Shown piece by piece: positions 5,639 through 5,908 of a DNA stretch of 5,908 nt. The stretch's first letter is position 1. Each line of letters starts with the position of its first letter. The position numbers and the translations under genes are program-made. A model generated the notes under the pieces. It worked only from the letters and a program-made list of their open reading frames with translations, had not been told where the DNA came from and searched no databases. Location: NCBI GenBank assembly GCA_045603085.1, contig JAZULL010000104.1, positions 1 to 5,908 of the forward strand, written 5' to 3'. This DNA comes from SVQP01 sp045603085. Its GTDB lineage: Bacteria; Bacillota; Clostridia; Oscillospirales; CAG-272.

Positions 5639-5908
5639 TTATTTCTTATGCAGCTTGCCGATGACTCTGCCGCAGCAGCGGATATCCTCGAAATCGCGCA
5701 GCATGATGGGAGCGTAGAAGGGATTGAGCGAAATCAGACAATCGCCGCCAAATTTCTTGAAATAGCCCTCACCGTCCAGCACAAAGATACCAAGCTCACC
5801 CGGCTCGATCTGCTCGCATTCCTGCACCAGCAGCACGTCGCGGTCGTGATATTTGGGCTCCATACTGTCGCCGCTGATGCGGAGTGCATAGTCCGCGTCG
5901 GCGGTTTT
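5639..5908 (-). CDS. S24-peptidase (LexA/CI-like) transcriptional regulator, C-terminal part; 5' end outside the window
   Basis: The frame is open to the window edge, giving the last 89 residues. The visible part is the S24 self-cleavage/dimerisation domain: ADYALRISGDSMEP places the catalytic Ser at visible residue 15 (codon 5866-5864), and GEGYFKKFGGD places the catalytic Lys at about residue 51. DRDVLLVQ, EPGELGIFVLDG and a closing CCGRVIGKL also fit this fold. Family members of this form in Clostridia usually carry an N-terminal XRE-type helix-turn-helix and act as repressors whose cleavage is triggered by DNA damage or another signal; that half is not visible here. An ATG at 5863 looks like a start but falls immediately after the catalytic Ser, so it is internal. 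A classical LexA, a prophage-type repressor or a stand-alone XRE-S24 protein are all possible; XRE-S24 seems likeliest. Confidence 0.88.
   Translation of the reverse strand, partial: KTADADYALRISGDSMEPKYHDRDVLLVQECEQIEPGELGIFVLDGEGYFKKFGGDCLISLNPFYAPIMLRDFEDIRCCGRVIGKLHKK

Overview
The window reads as a chromosomal fragment of a Gram-positive, low-to-moderate G+C Clostridia-type bacterium, most likely an uncultured gut or rumen member of the Oscillospirales/Christensenellales kind. This assignment is inference. It rests on the strong AAAGGAG-type ribosome binding sites, the sigma factor's Clostridia-like wording (DAEECVNDTW, GGGE linker, RTRARLRDYL), a BspA-type leucine-rich-repeat surface protein, secreted proteins with a Cys-plus-hydrophobic C-terminal tail, and an S24-type repressor of the form common in that class. 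No mobile element, tRNA, rRNA or CRISPR array is visible.

Layout. Positions 1-183 hold no convincing gene: a bidirectional-looking terminator hairpin, then a sigma-A-like promoter with an extended -10 (87-115) and a 60-nt leader. Positions 184-2666 (+) form a tightly coupled two-gene operon. It encodes an ECF-like sigma-70 family factor and, overlapping by 4 bases, a single-pass membrane protein with a very short cytoplasmic N-terminus, one transmembrane helix, a Glu-Thr repeat stalk and a large BspA-like LRR ectodomain. A 223-bp convergent intergenic region (2667-2889) carries two perfect palindromes, of 40 and 28 nt. Positions 2890-5496 (-) encode an 868-residue secreted, probably surface-anchored protein: signal peptide, LamG-like domain, a degenerate glycerophosphodiester phosphodiesterase (GDPD) domain, an intact GDPD domain, a beta-rich C-terminal region, a Thr/Glu/Pro stalk and a Cys-hydrophobic-basic tail. 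Its own sigma-A-like promoter lies at 5530-5558. Positions 5639-5908 (-) are the 3' part of an S24-peptidase (LexA/CI-like) regulator gene cut by the window edge, followed by a clear intrinsic terminator.

How the parts may work together. The sigma factor and the LRR membrane protein have the genetic arrangement of a sigma/anti-sigma sensor pair: the LRR ectodomain would sense something outside the cell, and the short juxtamembrane segment would hold or release the sigma factor. This is inferred from architecture and coupling only. The GDPD protein is a separate, convergent transcription unit with a housekeeping-type promoter, so nothing in the sequence ties it to the sigma factor. Both genes do point to a surface-oriented locus: one sensing, the other probably hydrolysing glycerophosphodiesters or glycerol-phosphate polymers outside the cell.
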